Shown here in pieces: positions 21,960 to 32,314 of a stretch of DNA of 64,000 nucleotides. Where the stretch lies: positions 98,759 through 162,758 of the forward strand of contig JAPPIT010000225.1 of NCBI GenBank assembly GCA_028820505.1, written 5' to 3'. The notes beneath the pieces are model-generated. The model searched no databases and was not told the origin of the DNA. It saw only the letters and a list, made by a program, of their open reading frames with translations. The first letter of the stretch is position 1; each line of letters starts with the position of its first letter. A program made the translations under genes and the position numbers. The DNA comes from Defluviicoccus sp. (GTDB lineage: Bacteria > Pseudomonadota > Alphaproteobacteria > MPNO01).

Positions 21960-24043
21960 GCCACCCACGGGCGTTCGCCTCGGGCTTGGCGCGCGCTCAG
22001 GACGCGCGGCCCGTCCGGTTCGAGCCAGATCGCCAGCGCGCCCTCGCGCCGCCGCTGACGCAGATCGATCAGCGTCGCGGGTTTCGGGCATCTCTTTCGG
22101 GCAATCCGGACCGAGGCGATCAGCAATGTCGCCTTGTGGCAGTCTTCCAGAAGGGCGGCGCGGTCGAAAACGATCGCTACCGAGTCCGGGCCTCGATTCA
22201 GAATGCATCCGATCCCGTCGCAGGCGAACGCGGCGGTCCTTGCCGCGCGCCCGCCGGGCCACGGGGCGGGTTCGGCGAGCCCGGCGCTCCTGAGCCAATA
22301 TTCGCGGGTAAACCGGCGCGTTCCGGGAGCGATCGCGAGCTCGTCCCCCAGCCGCACCGCAACCGCGCGAGGATCGAGGCCCGCCAGGATATCGGGCGGT
22401 CTCTCCCGAGCCCCCGTCAGCACGGCGGCAAGAATCGGGATCAGGCCGAGCATCCTCAACCGGCCGCGCCAAAGACAGAGCCACAATCCGCCGCAAGTGG
22501 CCAGGGCAAGGAACGCGGCCGGCATCGCGGGAACGAGGAGGACGGCTGAAGGCCATGACGACACGGCCTTCGCGATGGCGACGACCGCGGCGATTCCCCA
22601 CCCCATGGGCTCCAGCCCCAGCGCTTCCAGCCCCAGCGGCATCAGCAGGAACGCGACGATGGCGCACGGCATGATCCAAAGCCCGGTGATCGGGACTGCC
22701 AGGACGTTGGCGACGATTCCAAAAACGGCGAAACGATTGAAATGGTATATCGCGTAGGGTCCCGTCGCGAGACCGGCGATCAATGTCGTCATCCCGACGC
22801 CGAGCGCGTAGAGAGCGATGCGCCGCGCGATACCGGCATCCGCGCGCCAGCCGGCGAAACGGCCGCTGATCGCCTCGTAGAATGCGACCAGGGCAACCAC
22901 GGCCGCGAACGACATCTGAAAGCTCGCGCCCAACAGGCTTTCGGGCGCGATCAGAAGGACCACCGCCGCCGCGACGGCGACCAGCCTCATCGAAATCGCG
23001 GCACGGTCGAGCATGACCGCGAGCAGGACCACCGAGAGCATGACGAAGGCGCGCTGGGTGGGGATCGAGGCTCCCGAAATTAACAGGTAGACCAGCGCAC
23101 CCGCGAGCGCGCCGGCCGCCGCCCATTTCTTGATCGGATAGCGCAGCGCAATGAAGGGGACCGCGGCGAGCGCAGCCCTCAACCCGCCGAACAGAAGGGC
23201 CGCCACGAGCGAGAAATGAAGTCCCGAGATCGCCAGCAGATGAGCGAGCCCGGCGTCGCGCATCGCGACCAGAACCGGTTCCGGAATGCCGCCGCGCTCT
23301 CCCGCGGTCAGCGCGGCGGCAATGGCGCCGTCTTCGCCCGGCAGAACGTTCGCGATCCTTTGAACGATCCTCTGGCGGAGGAGATCGATGCGGGCGCGGA
23401 GACCGGGCGGATCGCGGGCCGGCGCGATCGTCGGTCGCGATACGGCGAAACCGACCGCGCCCAGCTGCCGGTACCAGGCCCGTCGTGCGAAATCGAACCC
23501 TCCGGGGATGACCGGCGCGAGCGGAGGCTGGAGGATTGCGCGCACCGAAAGAATTGCGCCCGGCTGGAGCCCGGCGTCGGCGGAACGAACGCCGATGCGA
23601 ATGCGCCGGGGAGTCCGTTCGGCTGGAAGACCTGAAATCCGTGCCCGGGAGATCGTCACTCGCCGCGCGCCGCGCCTGTCGAGCGATACCGTCTCGACGG
23701 TCCCGGTCACCGTTACCGGCCCGATGCGCCGTTCGAGCACCGGCGCCTCCACCGCGACCGTTCGGACCTGGGCGAGAGAGAACCCGCCGGCCAGGGCAGC
23801 GAGCCCGATCAGAACGGGGCCCCAGGGTCGGCGCCTGAGGACGAACGCGGCCGTAACCAGCGCCAGGGACGAAACGATGAGCCAGGATGCCGGCTCATGG
23901 GGCAGGGAGAAATAGGTCGCGATCCCGAGCCCGAGCGCGACGGGAAGCCACAGAACCCAGCGATCCCGCTCGGCGGCGATGGCGGAGGGAAAACCGGATG
24001 CGGTGCCGGTCGGGATACCCGCGTTGCCAAGCCCTCGGTTCAT
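21923..24043 (-). CDS. comEC: ComEC/Rec2 family membrane channel protein
   Basis: The 706-residue product is a polytopic membrane protein of the ComEC/Rec2 family, which in competent bacteria carries single-stranded DNA across the inner membrane. An N-terminal hydrophobic pair and DUF4131-like region is followed by the competence core ([13 protein letters not shown] and [13 protein letters not shown] are characteristic). The C-terminal 170 residues lack the HxHxDH metal motif of the beta-lactamase-like nuclease domain seen in canonical ComEC. It is divergent from gltX (71-base gap) and overlaps lexA tail to tail. No other competence genes are present here, so the role in uptake is uncertain. 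Confidence 0.85.
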   Translation of the reverse strand: MNRGLGNAGIPTGTASGFPSAIAAERDRWVLWLPVALGLGIATYFSLPHEPASWLIVSSLALVTAAFVLRRRPWGPVLIGLAALAGGFSLAQVRTVAVEAPVLERRIGPVTVTGTVETVSLDRRGARRVTISRARISGLPAERTPRRIRIGVRSADAGLQPGAILSVRAILQPPLAPVIPGGFDFARRAWYRQLGAVGFAVSRPTIAPARDPPGLRARIDLLRQRIVQRIANVLPGEDGAIAAALTAGERGGIPEPVLVAMRDAGLAHLLAISGLHFSLVAALLFGGLRAALAAVPFIALRYPIKKWAAAGALAGALVYLLISGASIPTQRAFVMLSVVLLAVMLDRAAISMRLVAVAAAVVLLIAPESLLGASFQMSFAAVVALVAFYEAISGRFAGWRADAGIARRIALYALGVGMTTLIAGLATGPYAIYHFNRFAVFGIVANVLAVPITGLWIMPCAIVAFLLMPLGLEALGLEPMGWGIAAVVAIAKAVSSWPSAVLLVPAMPAAFLALATCGGLWLCLWRGRLRMLGLIPILAAVLTGARERPPDILAGLDPRAVAVRLGDELAIAPGTRRFTREYWLRSAGLAEPAPWPGGRAARTAAFACDGIGCILNRGPDSVAIVFDRAALLEDCHKATLLIASVRIARKRCPKPATLIDLRQRRREGALAIWLEPDGPRVLSARQARGERPWVAQYWRNRQTRRP

Positions 24044-24114
24044 CGTGTAAGCGCACGCTTGCGCCGGGGCTCTCGCGCCGCGGTACCGATGAACCGGCTC
24101 CCAGAGGATCCGCC

Positions 24115-25524
24115 ATGACGGTCGTCACCCGCTTCGCTCCCTCGCCGACCGGGTTTCTTCATATCGGCGGCGCGCGGACGGCGCTGTTCAACTGGCTGTA
24201 TGCGCGCCACCACGGCGGCCGGTTCCTGCTGAGGATCGAGGATACCGACCGCCGCCGTTCCACCGACGAGGCGGTCGCGGCGATTTTCGATGGCCTGTCG
24301 TGGCTCGGGCTCGACTGGGACGATGAGCCGGTGCGCCAGTTCTCGCGTCTCCCGAGCCACGTCGAGGCGGCGCACCGCCTGCTCGATGAAGGAAAGGCCT
24401 ATCGCTGTTATGCCACGCCGGAAGAGCTCGCGGACATGCGCGAGCGGGCCAAGGCCGAAGGGCGCAGGATGCTCTACGACGGGCGCTGGCGCGACCGCGA
24501 TCCCGGCGACGCGCCGTCGGGCGTCGATCCGGTCATTCGCTTCAAGGCGCCTCGCGAAGGCGAAACCGTCGTCGAGGATGCCGTGCAAGGCACGGTCCGC
24601 GTGGCGAACGGCCAACTCGACGACATGGTGTTGCTCAGGAGCGACGGAACGCCGACCTACATGCTTGCGGTCGTGGTCGACGATCACGACATGGGGATCA
24701 CCCATGCGATCCGGGGCGACGATCATCTCAACAACGCCTTTCGCCAGACCCAGCTTTTTCGCGCGCTGGGCTGGGAAGCGCCGGCTTATGCCCATATTCC
24801 CCTGATCCACGGCGCCGACGGCGCCAAGCTGTCCAAGCGGCACGGCGCGCTGGGCGTCGAAGCCTATCGCGATATGGGCATTCTTCCCGACGCGCTGGCG
24901 AACGGATTGCTGCGCCTCGGATGGAGCCATGGGGACGATGAGATAATCGCCCGGGACCAGGCGATCGAGTGGTTCGATCTCGACCGTGTCGGGCGCGGCG
25001 CGGCGCGGTTCGATCTCGACAAGTTGATGAGCCTCAACGCGCATTACATCCAGCAGACGAAGCCCCATGCGCTCGTGGAATCGATCCGACCCCACCTTGA
25101 GCGGGCTATCGGAAAGGCGCTCGGCTCGGACAACACCGATCGGCTGATACGCGCGATGCCCGGCCTCGCGCCACGCGCGAACAACCTCGTTTCTCTGGCG
25201 GAAAGCGCCGCCTTCTATGTCGCCGAGCGGCCCATAGCGGTCGACGCAAAAGCGGCGAGACAGCTGGGAGAGGACTCCAGGTCGGCGCTCTCGGAATTGC
25301 TCGACGTATTCGACGCGCTCGACTCCTGGGAAGAGGACAAGATCGAGATGGCGGTTCGCGGCTTCGCACAGGCTCAGGGTGCCAAGCTGGGCGCTGTTGC
25401 ACAACCTTTGCGGGCATGTCTTGTCGGAAAGACCGTGTCGCCCGGAATATTCGAGGTCGCCGCGGTTCTCGGACGGGAGGAGACGCTCGACCGTATCCGG
25501 GACGCTCTGGGGTCCGATGAATGA
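24115..25524 (+). CDS. gltX: Glutamyl-tRNA synthetase
   Basis: GltX charges tRNA-Glu with glutamate. The 469-residue class I synthetase shows the HIGH-type motif as FLHIGG within [12 protein letters not shown], and the KMSKS-type motif as KLSKRHG (about 238). ATG 24115 has GAGGA seven bases upstream; the long upstream open frame has no homology. Alphaproteobacteria often carry two gltX copies, one also charging tRNA-Gln; the sequence alone does not tell me which this is. Confidence 0.95.
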   Translation: MTVVTRFAPSPTGFLHIGGARTALFNWLYARHHGGRFLLRIEDTDRRRSTDEAVAAIFDGLSWLGLDWDDEPVRQFSRLPSHVEAAHRLLDEGKAYRCYATPEELADMRERAKAEGRRMLYDGRWRDRDPGDAPSGVDPVIRFKAPREGETVVEDAVQGTVRVANGQLDDMVLLRSDGTPTYMLAVVVDDHDMGITHAIRGDDHLNNAFRQTQLFRALGWEAPAYAHIPLIHGADGAKLSKRHGALGVEAYRDMGILPDALANGLLRLGWSHGDDEIIARDQAIEWFDLDRVGRGAARFDLDKLMSLNAHYIQQTKPHALVESIRPHLERAIGKALGSDNTDRLIRAMPGLAPRANNLVSLAESAAFYVAERPIAVDAKAARQLGEDSRSALSELLDVFDALDSWEEDKIEMAVRGFAQAQGAKLGAVAQPLRACLVGKTVSPGIFEVAAVLGREETLDRIRDALGSDE

Positions 25525-25544
25525 GAGGTGCGCAGCCCGTCAAT

Positions 25545-25573
25545 TTGATCTGAAGGCGCGAAATCTTTAAAGT
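25545..25573 (+). promoter_or_regulatory. Candidate gltA promoter
   Basis: TTGATC (25545-25550), 17 bases, then TAAAGT (25568-25573) stand between gltX and gltA. A G+C-rich inverted repeat (about 25575-25595, CCGGCGCC...GGCGCGCC) follows in the transcribed leader, before a GGGGGA ribosome-binding site. The pair is plausible but untested. Confidence 0.4.
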
Positions 25574-25622
25574 CCGGCGCCGGCGCGCCGCCGGCAATTC
25601 ATGTCAATGGGGGATTGTGGAG

Positions 25623-26951
25623 ATGGGCAACGACGCCACGCGTGGCAACGACGCGCCGGAGGACAGCATCACGATCGTCAACAATGCCTCCGGCGACAAG
25701 GTCACGTTCCCCGTCCTGCAGGGCAGCTGCGGCCCCAAGGTGATCGACATCCGCAAGCTCTACGGCGCGACGGACATGTTCACCTACGACCCGGGGTTCA
25801 CCGCCACCGGGAGTTGCGAGTCCAAGATCACCTTCATCGACGGCGAGGCCGGCATCCTCCTGCATCGCGGTTATCCGATCGAGGATCTCGCCGCGCACAG
25901 CGACTTCATGGAAGTCTGCTATCTCCTGCTATACGGGGAGCTTCCGACGCCGGAAGAGAAGGACACGTTCGTGCATTCCATCACCTTCCACACGATGGTG
26001 CACGAGCAACTCCACAAGTTCATCGACGGCTTCCGGCGCGATGCGCATCCCATGGCGATCATGTGCGGCATCGTCGGCGCGCTTTCCGCCTTCTACCACG
26101 ACAGCACCGACATCGCCGATCCCTACCAGCGCATGGTCGCGTCCTACCGCATGATCGCGAAGATGCCGACCATCGCGGCATGGGCGTTCAAATATTCTCT
26201 GGGGCAGCCGTTCATCTACCCGCGCAACGACCTGACCTATGCCGAAAATTTCATCCACATGATGTTCGCGACGCCGTGCGAGGACTACGAGATCAGCCCG
26301 GTGATCGCAAAGGCCCTCGACCGGATCCTGATCCTGCACGCCGATCATGAACAGAACGCTTCGACGTCGACGGTGCGGCTGGCCGGTTCCAGCGGCGCCA
26401 ACCCGTTCGCCTGCATCGCGGCCGGCATCGCAAGCCTGTGGGGTCCCGCGCATGGCGGCGCCAACGAAGCTGTGCTCAACATGCTCAACGAGATCGGCAG
26501 TCCCAACCGGATAGGCGAGTTCGTCGACAAAGCGAAGAAGCCCGACGACCCGTTCCGCCTGATGGGTTTCGGGCACCGGGTCTACAAGAATTTCGATCCC
26601 CGGGCGCGTCTCATGCGGGAATCCTGCCACGAGGTGCTCGACGAGCTCGGGGTCGAGAACGAGCCGCTGCTCGAGCTGGCGATGGAGCTCGAACGCATCG
26701 CGCTGGAAGACGAGTACTTCGTCGAGCGCCGGCTCTATCCCAATGTCGACTTCTATTCCGGCATCATCTTCAAGGCGATAGGCATTCCGGTCAGCATGTT
26801 TACCGTGCTGTTCGCCGTGGCCCGGACGGTCGGCTGGGTCGCCCAGTGGAACGAGATGGTCGAGGACCCCAACCAGAAAATCGGCCGTCCCCGCCAGCTC
26901 TATACGGGATACGAGCAGCGCCCCTATGTGCCGCTCGCGGAGCGTGCCTGA
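25623..26951 (+). CDS. gltA: Citrate synthase
   Basis: Citrate synthase joins acetyl-CoA, supplied by the PDH complex encoded upstream in the window, to oxaloacetate. The 442-residue protein is of the bacterial type I family with [18 protein letters not shown] and GFGHRVYKN blocks that hold active-site histidines, plus VDFYSG carrying the aspartate. ATG 25623 is preferred because GGGGGA lies 8 bases upstream; an in-frame GTG at 25617 sits only 2 bases from that site. It converges with gloA, with 8 bases between the stops. Confidence 0.96.
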   Translation: MGNDATRGNDAPEDSITIVNNASGDKVTFPVLQGSCGPKVIDIRKLYGATDMFTYDPGFTATGSCESKITFIDGEAGILLHRGYPIEDLAAHSDFMEVCYLLLYGELPTPEEKDTFVHSITFHTMVHEQLHKFIDGFRRDAHPMAIMCGIVGALSAFYHDSTDIADPYQRMVASYRMIAKMPTIAAWAFKYSLGQPFIYPRNDLTYAENFIHMMFATPCEDYEISPVIAKALDRILILHADHEQNASTSTVRLAGSSGANPFACIAAGIASLWGPAHGGANEAVLNMLNEIGSPNRIGEFVDKAKKPDDPFRLMGFGHRVYKNFDPRARLMRESCHEVLDELGVENEPLLELAMELERIALEDEYFVERRLYPNVDFYSGIIFKAIGIPVSMFTVLFAVARTVGWVAQWNEMVEDPNQKIGRPRQLYTGYEQRPYVPLAERA

Positions 26952-26954
26952 CCG

Positions 26955-26970
26955 AGCGCTCAGGAGCGCT
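26955..26970. terminator. Possible bidirectional hairpin between gltA and gloA
   Basis: AGCGCT (26955-26960), CAGG, AGCGCT (26965-26970) form a symmetric 6-bp hairpin at the meeting point of two convergent genes. It has no T-run on either strand, so it is a weak terminator at best; it overlaps the gloA stop region. Confidence 0.3.
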
Positions 26971-27379
26971 GGATCAGTTCGATCCGGTAGCCGTCCGGGT
27001 CTTCGATAAACGCCATATGGGTCTGGCTGCCGCCGAACTTCATCGGGCCGGGGGGCCGCGGGATGGCGACCCCTTCTTTCTCCAGCACATCGCACGTCTC
27101 GTAGACGTCCGGCACCGCGACCGCGAGATGGCCGAACGCGGAGCCGAGCTCGTAGGCGTCTTCCTGGTCCCAGTTGTGGGTCAGCTCGATCACCGTGTTG
27201 TCGGTCTCCTCGCCGTAGCCGACGAAGGCCAGCGTGAAGCGACCGTCCGGGAACTCGCGCCGCCGGAGAATATTCATGCCGAGGTGGCGGGTGTAGAAGT
27301 CGAGCGACTTTTCGAGATCCCGTACCCGGATCATCGTATGAAGAAAACGATAGTTCGACTTGTCTGCGGCATCGTTCAT
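26960..27379 (-). CDS. gloA: Lactoylglutathione lyase (glyoxalase I)
   Basis: GloA converts the hemithioacetal of methylglyoxal and glutathione to S-lactoylglutathione. The 139-residue protein has the VOC fold with conserved blocks LHTMIRVRDLEKSLDFYT (metal His), NTVIELTHNW (metal Glu), FGHLAVAVPD (His) and DPDGYRIELIQ (Glu). All four metal ligands of the family appear to be present. Its ATG overlaps the lpxB stop by 4 bases (ATGA), so it is translated by coupling at the end of the envelope operon. That neighbourhood is unusual for a detoxification gene. Confidence 0.94.
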   Translation of the reverse strand: MNDAADKSNYRFLHTMIRVRDLEKSLDFYTRHLGMNILRRREFPDGRFTLAFVGYGEETDNTVIELTHNWDQEDAYELGSAFGHLAVAVPDVYETCDVLEKEGVAIPRPPGPMKFGGSQTHMAFIEDPDGYRIELIQRS

Positions 27380-28569
27380 CGAAAAGCTCCCTGTTCGCTC
27401 CGGGCGCCGGACCGCCGGCGCAAGACATCGAGTATCGCTTCGGCCGCCCGGACGCTCGGGCTTTTTCCCTCCGGCCGAAGTGTTTCGAGCGCGGTTGCGG
27501 CCGCTTCGCGCTGCGCCCGGCGTGCTTGCGTGTCCCGCAGGAGCCGCAATGCCGCCTCGGCGAGTCGGCCGCCCGTGCACTTCTCCTGAAGAAACTCCGG
27601 GATCGCCGGCCGGTCAAGGATCAGGTTGACGATCGTGAAATATCGGATGCGGACCATGCGCCTGACGATCGACAGGGTAAGGGGGTTCATCCTGTAGGCG
27701 ACGATCATCGGCACCCCGGCGAGCGCCAGGTCGAGCGTCACACTGCCCGATGCCGCGAGCGCCACGTCGCAGGCGGCCATCGCCGCGTGACGCTGCCGGC
27801 GGTCTCCGATGACCGTGACAGGTTCGGGCCAACGAGCCACGGCGTGCCGGATCGTATCCGTATGGGCAGGCACCGCGGGAACGACGATCCGGATCCCGGG
27901 CTCGGCGGCCGCGATCCGTCGTATCGCGTCGGCGAAGACCGGCATCAGCCGGGAGATTTCCATGCGGCGGCTTCCCGGAAGCAGCCCGATCACCGGCCCC
28001 GACCCGATACCGTGGCGGGCGCGAAACGCCAGGCCTTCCCCGGTTTCGATCTCGGCTTCCAGCCCCGGATGACCGACGAAGGTGCAGTCCAGCCCTTCCG
28101 CCTCGAAATAGGGCGGTTCGAAGGGAAGCAGGACAAGCAGATGGTCGATCTTTCTTGCGAGCTTGCGTGCCCTTCCCGGGCGCCATGCCCAGACCGTCGG
28201 CGCGACATAGTGGATCAGCGGAGCATCGACTCTTCCCAGGCGGCGCCATACGCCGTTCGCGAACGCCGGTGCGTCGATCGTCACGACCGCATCGGGGGAC
28301 AGGCGTCGGATCGCCCCGGCGGTCTCCGACATCCGCCGCATGATGGACAGCGCTCGCGGCAGAACTTCCACCAGCCCCATCACGGACAACTCTTCAATGG
28401 GAAACAGGCTCTCGAGGCCTTCGGCGGCCATCGCCTCGCCGCCGACGCCGGCGAAGCGTACCTCCTCGCCGGTCAACGTCCGCAACGCCGCCATCAGCCT
28501 GCCGCCGATCTCGTCTCCCGAGGGTTCGCCGGCGACAAGGAAGATCAGCGGCGAGGTGCTGGCCTGCAT
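27376..28569 (-). CDS. lpxB: Lipid-A-disaccharide synthase
   Basis: LpxB is the GT-B type, membrane-associated glycosyltransferase that joins UDP-2,3-diacylglucosamine and lipid X into the lipid A disaccharide. The 397-residue protein starts with the VAGEPSGDEIG block (about 11) and shows HYVAPTVWAWRPGR, FVGHP and GLLPGSRRMEI. ATG 28569 is chosen at the start of homology, 16 bases after lpxI; the upstream frame overlaps lpxI. The gene order lpxA-lpxI-lpxB follows the pathway order. Confidence 0.95.
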   Translation of the reverse strand: MQASTSPLIFLVAGEPSGDEIGGRLMAALRTLTGEEVRFAGVGGEAMAAEGLESLFPIEELSVMGLVEVLPRALSIMRRMSETAGAIRRLSPDAVVTIDAPAFANGVWRRLGRVDAPLIHYVAPTVWAWRPGRARKLARKIDHLLVLLPFEPPYFEAEGLDCTFVGHPGLEAEIETGEGLAFRARHGIGSGPVIGLLPGSRRMEISRLMPVFADAIRRIAAAEPGIRIVVPAVPAHTDTIRHAVARWPEPVTVIGDRRQRHAAMAACDVALAASGSVTLDLALAGVPMIVAYRMNPLTLSIVRRMVRIRYFTIVNLILDRPAIPEFLQEKCTGGRLAEAALRLLRDTQARRAQREAAATALETLRPEGKSPSVRAAEAILDVLRRRSGARSEQGAFR

Positions 28570-28585
28570 GGCTGCGCTCTGAGCG

Positions 28586-29407
28586 TCATTCGGGCTCTTC
28601 GACGCCGACGACGAAGAGCCCGGCCGCGTCCGCTTCACGGCCCACGGTCTCGGCATCGAGGATCAGCGCGCGCCCCGCTCCGACGGCGATGCCGGCAAGC
28701 CCCGCGCGGGCGGCATTGGCTACGGTACGCGGGCCGATCGTCGGAAGATCGACACGGGTGTCCTGCCCCGGCTTGCACGCCTTGACCAGAACGCCGCCCT
28801 CGCCCTCCGCAAGGAGCGGCGCGCAGCGCTCTATCAGCGCATCGGTTCCCTCCGCGGCCTCGACCCCGATAACGCGCCCCTGCTGGACGATCACCCCCTG
28901 GCCGACATCCAGAGCGCCGAGCGCGCGCGCGACTTCGAATCCTCGGCGGATATCGGCGTCCTGCGCCGGGTCGGGTCCGCGATCGCCGTAAAGCCGCGCT
29001 TCCGCGGCGAGCGATTGGGCGAAGGTCTCCGGCGCCACCACACGCAGCCCCTCCGCTTCCAGGGCCTCGGCGATCGCGTTCAGAATCGAACCGTCCCGAT
29101 AGTAGGACCGTCCGATCCGGACGAGAAAGCGCGCCGTCTTCGCGTCGGGGCGGAGGGAACGGATCGGAGGCCTGGTAACGCCGCCGACCAGCACCACCTC
29201 CTCCGCGCCGGCGGACTTGAGGAGCTCGACCCCCCTTCCGGCCTGGCCGAGCCGAATCCAGGCGTCGGGGGGGTGGGAAAACGACGCCGGATCGGCCTGA
29301 TCCCGCAGCCCGATGACATAGGGGTTTCGTCCGGAGTTCCTGCAGGCCGCGATGACCCGTTCGGGCATGTCGCCCGCGCCGGCGATGACGCCGATCCTAG
29401 GGGGCAT
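28586..29407 (-). CDS. lpxI: UDP-2,3-diacylglucosamine diphosphatase LpxI
   Basis: LpxI hydrolyses UDP-2,3-diacylglucosamine to lipid X, the step done by unrelated LpxH in E. coli. The 273-residue protein fits the DUF1009/LpxI family: N-terminal IGVIAGAGDMPE, GGVTRPPIRSLRPD in the first third, and a C-terminal half with VKACKPGQDTRVDLPTIG. ATG 29407 lies 11 bases inside the end of lpxA, so the genes are coupled. LpxI is the usual form in alphaproteobacteria. Confidence 0.94.
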   Translation of the reverse strand: MPPRIGVIAGAGDMPERVIAACRNSGRNPYVIGLRDQADPASFSHPPDAWIRLGQAGRGVELLKSAGAEEVVLVGGVTRPPIRSLRPDAKTARFLVRIGRSYYRDGSILNAIAEALEAEGLRVVAPETFAQSLAAEARLYGDRGPDPAQDADIRRGFEVARALGALDVGQGVIVQQGRVIGVEAAEGTDALIERCAPLLAEGEGGVLVKACKPGQDTRVDLPTIGPRTVANAARAGLAGIAVGAGRALILDAETVGREADAAGLFVVGVEEPE

Positions 29408-30197
29408 TGCCCGCCTTGGGCTGGCATATCGCGCGGGCGGAATCGGCACGCATGAAAGCCACGATATCCATCACCGCAGCGTTTTCGGAATACATTTCCG
29501 CAACATCGTCGATACGCTCGGACAGCGTGCCCTCGTCCGCGAACAACAAACGGTAGGCGGTCCGCAGTGCCTGTATATCCGCGCGTGAGAAGTCCCGTCG
29601 CCGAAGACCCACGACATTGAGTCCGTTAAGCCGGGCGCGATCGCCTGAGGCGGAACCGTACGGGATGACATCCTGCACCACCAACGACATGGCGCCGACG
29701 ATGGAATGCGCGCCGACGCGGCAAAACTGGTGAACCCCGACGAGGCCGCCGATAATCGCGTAATCGTCCACCACGACGTGCCCGCCAAGCGAGGCGTTGT
29801 TGGCAAGGATAACGTGGTTGCCCACCGTGCAGTCATGGGCCACATGGGTACCCGCCATGAACAGTCCGTTGTCGCCGACCCGGGTCAGCATCCCGCCGCC
29901 TGTCGTTCCCGGGTTCATGGTCGCATGTTCGCGGATGGTGTTGTCGGCACCTATCTCCAGGCGGGAGGGCTCGCCCTTGTATTTGAGATCCTGCGGCGGC
30001 ATTCCGATCGACGCGAAAGGATAGACGGCGGTGCGCGGTCCGACGGTCGTCCGTCCGGAGACGACGACATGCGAGACGAGTCTGACACCGTCTTCCAGTA
30101 CGACATCGGGACCCACGGTGCAGTAAGGACCGACGAAAACGTCTTGCCCCAGCCGGGCCCCCGGCTCGACGATCGCCGTGGCGTGAACCTCCGCCAT
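29397..30197 (-). CDS. lpxA: UDP-N-acetylglucosamine acyltransferase
   Basis: LpxA adds the first 3-hydroxyacyl chain to UDP-GlcNAc, the committed start of lipid A synthesis. The 266-residue protein is built mostly of hexapeptide repeats forming a left-handed beta helix (about 1-190) with a short helical tail. The catalytic His lies in GTHVAHDCTVG (about 125), and the acyl-length region GGHVVVDDYAIIGG follows. It lies 5 bases after fabZ, which supplies the competing fatty acid branch. Confidence 0.96.
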   Translation of the reverse strand: MAEVHATAIVEPGARLGQDVFVGPYCTVGPDVVLEDGVRLVSHVVVSGRTTVGPRTAVYPFASIGMPPQDLKYKGEPSRLEIGADNTIREHATMNPGTTGGGMLTRVGDNGLFMAGTHVAHDCTVGNHVILANNASLGGHVVVDDYAIIGGLVGVHQFCRVGAHSIVGAMSLVVQDVIPYGSASGDRARLNGLNVVGLRRRDFSRADIQALRTAYRLLFADEGTLSERIDDVAEMYSENAAVMDIVAFMRADSARAICQPKAGNAP

Positions 30198-30202
30198 GGG
30201 GG

Positions 30203-30670
30203 CTAGCCGTCCCGGATCATCGCGGCGTACTTGGCTTCCGCGACCACCGACCCGTCGACGACTGCCTTGCCGCTGAATTTCCAGACATTGCCGCGGCGAT
30301 GCACCTTCTTCACCTCGACCAGCACGGAATCGCCCGGCACCACCGGTTTGCGAAACCGGGCGCCGTCCACCGACATGAAATAAACCAGCTTGCCCTCCGA
30401 TTCGGGTCCCAGCGTGTGAACGACCAGTACGGCCGCCGTCTGCGCCATCGCTTCGATCAGCAGCACTCCCGGCATGACCTTGTCGTTCTGAAAATGGCCC
30501 TGGAAATGCGCTTCGTTGACCGAGACGTTCTTGAGCCCGGTCGCCCGAATGTCGGGGACGACCTCCACCACCCGGTCGATCATCAGGAACGGATACCGGT
30601 GCGGGATCATCTCCATGACCCGCTCGATCCCGATATTCGTGGTCGCGGCTTCGGTCCCTACGGTGTCCAT
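30203..30670 (-). CDS. fabZ: 3-hydroxyacyl-ACP dehydratase FabZ
   Basis: FabZ dehydrates 3-hydroxyacyl-ACP in fatty acid elongation, competing with LpxA for 3-hydroxyacyl-ACP. The 155-residue hot-dog protein shows HRYPFLMIDRV and the active-site region HFQGHFQNDKVMPGV (His) with LIEAMAQ (Glu). ATG 30670 is used; an in-frame TTG at 30676 gives two more residues and is equally near a GGGA site. It is encoded 9 bases after lpxD. Confidence 0.95.
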   Translation of the reverse strand: MDTVGTEAATTNIGIERVMEMIPHRYPFLMIDRVVEVVPDIRATGLKNVSVNEAHFQGHFQNDKVMPGVLLIEAMAQTAAVLVVHTLGPESEGKLVYFMSVDGARFRKPVVPGDSVLVEVKKVHRRGNVWKFSGKAVVDGSVVAEAKYAAMIRDG

Positions 30671-30679
30671 GTCCAACGG

Positions 30680-31702
30680 TTATTCCCGTTCCGACAGCCG
30701 TTTCAAGCTGGCGATACCGCGAAAGAATTGCTTGATCGGTAACGCAGGCGTGCCGGCGACGGTTTCCCCGTCCGCGACATCGCGCATGGCGCCCGACTTG
30801 GCAACGACCCTGGCCCCGACACCCACCCTGATATGTCCGGCGACGCCGCCCTGCGCGGCGACAACAGCGAAATTCCCAAGTTCAGCGCTTCCGGAAATGC
30901 CGGCCTGGGCGACAAGAATGCAGCCGCGTCCGAGAACGGCATTGTGCCCGATCTGGACCAGATTATCAATTCTGGACCCCTGGCCGATGACCGTGTCGGG
31001 ACCGGCGCCCCGGTCGATCGTGGAATTGGCCCCGACCACGACATCGTCCTCGATGACGACGCGGCCGATCTGGGGAATGTCGACATGGGTACCCGACTCG
31101 CGTTCGGTCGCGAAACCGAATCCGGCCTCGCCGATCCGGACGCCGGCGAAGAGGCGCACCCGCGCGCCGACGATGCAATTGCCGAGACTGCACCCCGCTC
31201 CTATTCGGGAATCCTCGCCGATCGCGACTCCCTTTCCGATGACGGCATGAGGACCGATGTGGCATCGCGCGCCGATCGAAGCATGTGCCTCGATTACCGC
31301 GAAGGGGTCGATCCGGCAGTCCGGCCCGATCGCGGCCGTCGGGTCGATCGCGACCGTCTGGGCGATTCCGGGATCGACCGCGGGAACGGGGTAGAATGCC
31401 CGGCTGACGCGGGCGTAGGAGAGGTAGGGCGTCTCCGTGACCAGCAGCGCCATGCCGGATGGGGCTTTTTCCGTGTCGGACGGCCGGATCAGGCAAGAGC
31501 CCGCCGTACTGACGCCAAGGCTGTCGGCGTAGCGCCGATTATCGAAAAAACTGACGTCGCGGGGGCCGGCGGTATGAAGCGGCGCCACATCGGCCACCTC
31601 GCGTTCCGGGTCGGCATTGGCCCCGAGGGTTGCGCCGGCGAGTTCCGCAAGGACGCCGAGAGGAAACGGACCGGCGCGATCGAAAAAACGGGGATCCGCC
31701 AT
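30680..31702 (-). CDS. lpxD: UDP-3-O-acylglucosamine N-acyltransferase
   Basis: LpxD adds the N-linked 3-hydroxyacyl chain in lipid A synthesis. The 340-residue protein has an N-terminal uridine-binding domain (about 1-100) and a left-handed beta helix of hexapeptide repeats (about 105-300), with the catalytic-region block [13 protein letters not shown] and a C-terminal helix. ATG 31702 begins the conserved N-terminus, 2 bases after skp; longer readings run through skp. Confidence 0.95.
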   Translation of the reverse strand: MADPRFFDRAGPFPLGVLAELAGATLGANADPEREVADVAPLHTAGPRDVSFFDNRRYADSLGVSTAGSCLIRPSDTEKAPSGMALLVTETPYLSYARVSRAFYPVPAVDPGIAQTVAIDPTAAIGPDCRIDPFAVIEAHASIGARCHIGPHAVIGKGVAIGEDSRIGAGCSLGNCIVGARVRLFAGVRIGEAGFGFATERESGTHVDIPQIGRVVIEDDVVVGANSTIDRGAGPDTVIGQGSRIDNLVQIGHNAVLGRGCILVAQAGISGSAELGNFAVVAAQGGVAGHIRVGVGARVVAKSGAMRDVADGETVAGTPALPIKQFFRGIASLKRLSERE

Positions 31703-31704
31703 GC

Positions 31705-32307
31705 TCAGTTCGTCGACCCTGGCGCCTTGCTCTCCGCCGGCCTGGCGGGCTCCAGCTTGATCGACGGCAAGTCCTTGTCGATCCGACGGAGGACTTCGCC
31801 GGTAATGTCGAGTTTTTGATCCGCAAGCAACACAAGGGATTTCGGCAGCACGATATCGAAGTTGCGCTCTTCCGCGACTTTCGCCGCGGCTACCACCATG
31901 GATTTCTGAATGGTCCGCATCGCCGCGCCATAGACGTCGTCGAGTTGCCGCTTGCGTCGCTGAAAGTCGACCTGGGCCTTCCGCGCCGTCTCCTCGTAGG
32001 CGTTCCTTCGCTTGGCGAAGGCCTGGGGAGACAGGATCGCACGTTGTCGCTGCAATTCCTGGCTTGCCTTTCGCAACTCCGCCTCGCGCTTCCGGAGGGA
32101 GCTTTGGTAATTTTTCCTCAGCTTCTCGATCTGCGGCTGCAGGCTCCTGGAAGCCTGCGAATCGCGCAATATCTTCTGGACGTCGACGATACCGATCGAG
32201 GGCGGTCTGTCTTGCGCCGTCGCGATCGACGAAGCCCCGATCGACAGCACGGCAACCGCGACCCCCAGGAGAATAGCGGAACCGCAAAATGCCCTTTTCG
32301 GCCGCAT
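31705..32307 (-). CDS. skp: OmpH/Skp periplasmic chaperone
   Basis: Skp holds unfolded outer-membrane proteins in the periplasm and delivers them to the BAM complex. The 200-residue precursor has a Sec signal peptide (1-31, ending near SIATA-QDRP). A long Lys/Arg/Gln-rich helical region (about 45-135) is expected to form the tentacles, and a C-terminal beta part holds FDIVLPKS. It sits directly behind bamA (7 bases), matching its function, and 2 bases before lpxD. Confidence 0.9.
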   Translation of the reverse strand: MRPKRAFCGSAILLGVAVAVLSIGASSIATAQDRPPSIGIVDVQKILRDSQASRSLQPQIEKLRKNYQSSLRKREAELRKASQELQRQRAILSPQAFAKRRNAYEETARKAQVDFQRRKRQLDDVYGAAMRTIQKSMVVAAAKVAEERNFDIVLPKSLVLLADQKLDITGEVLRRIDKDLPSIKLEPARPAESKAPGSTN

Positions 32308-32314
32308 GGCGTCT

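Noticed and set aside
21986..23915. Several plus-strand frames opposite comEC
   Set aside because: They are short, overlapping and Arg-rich; comEC on the minus strand has clear membrane segments and family motifs.
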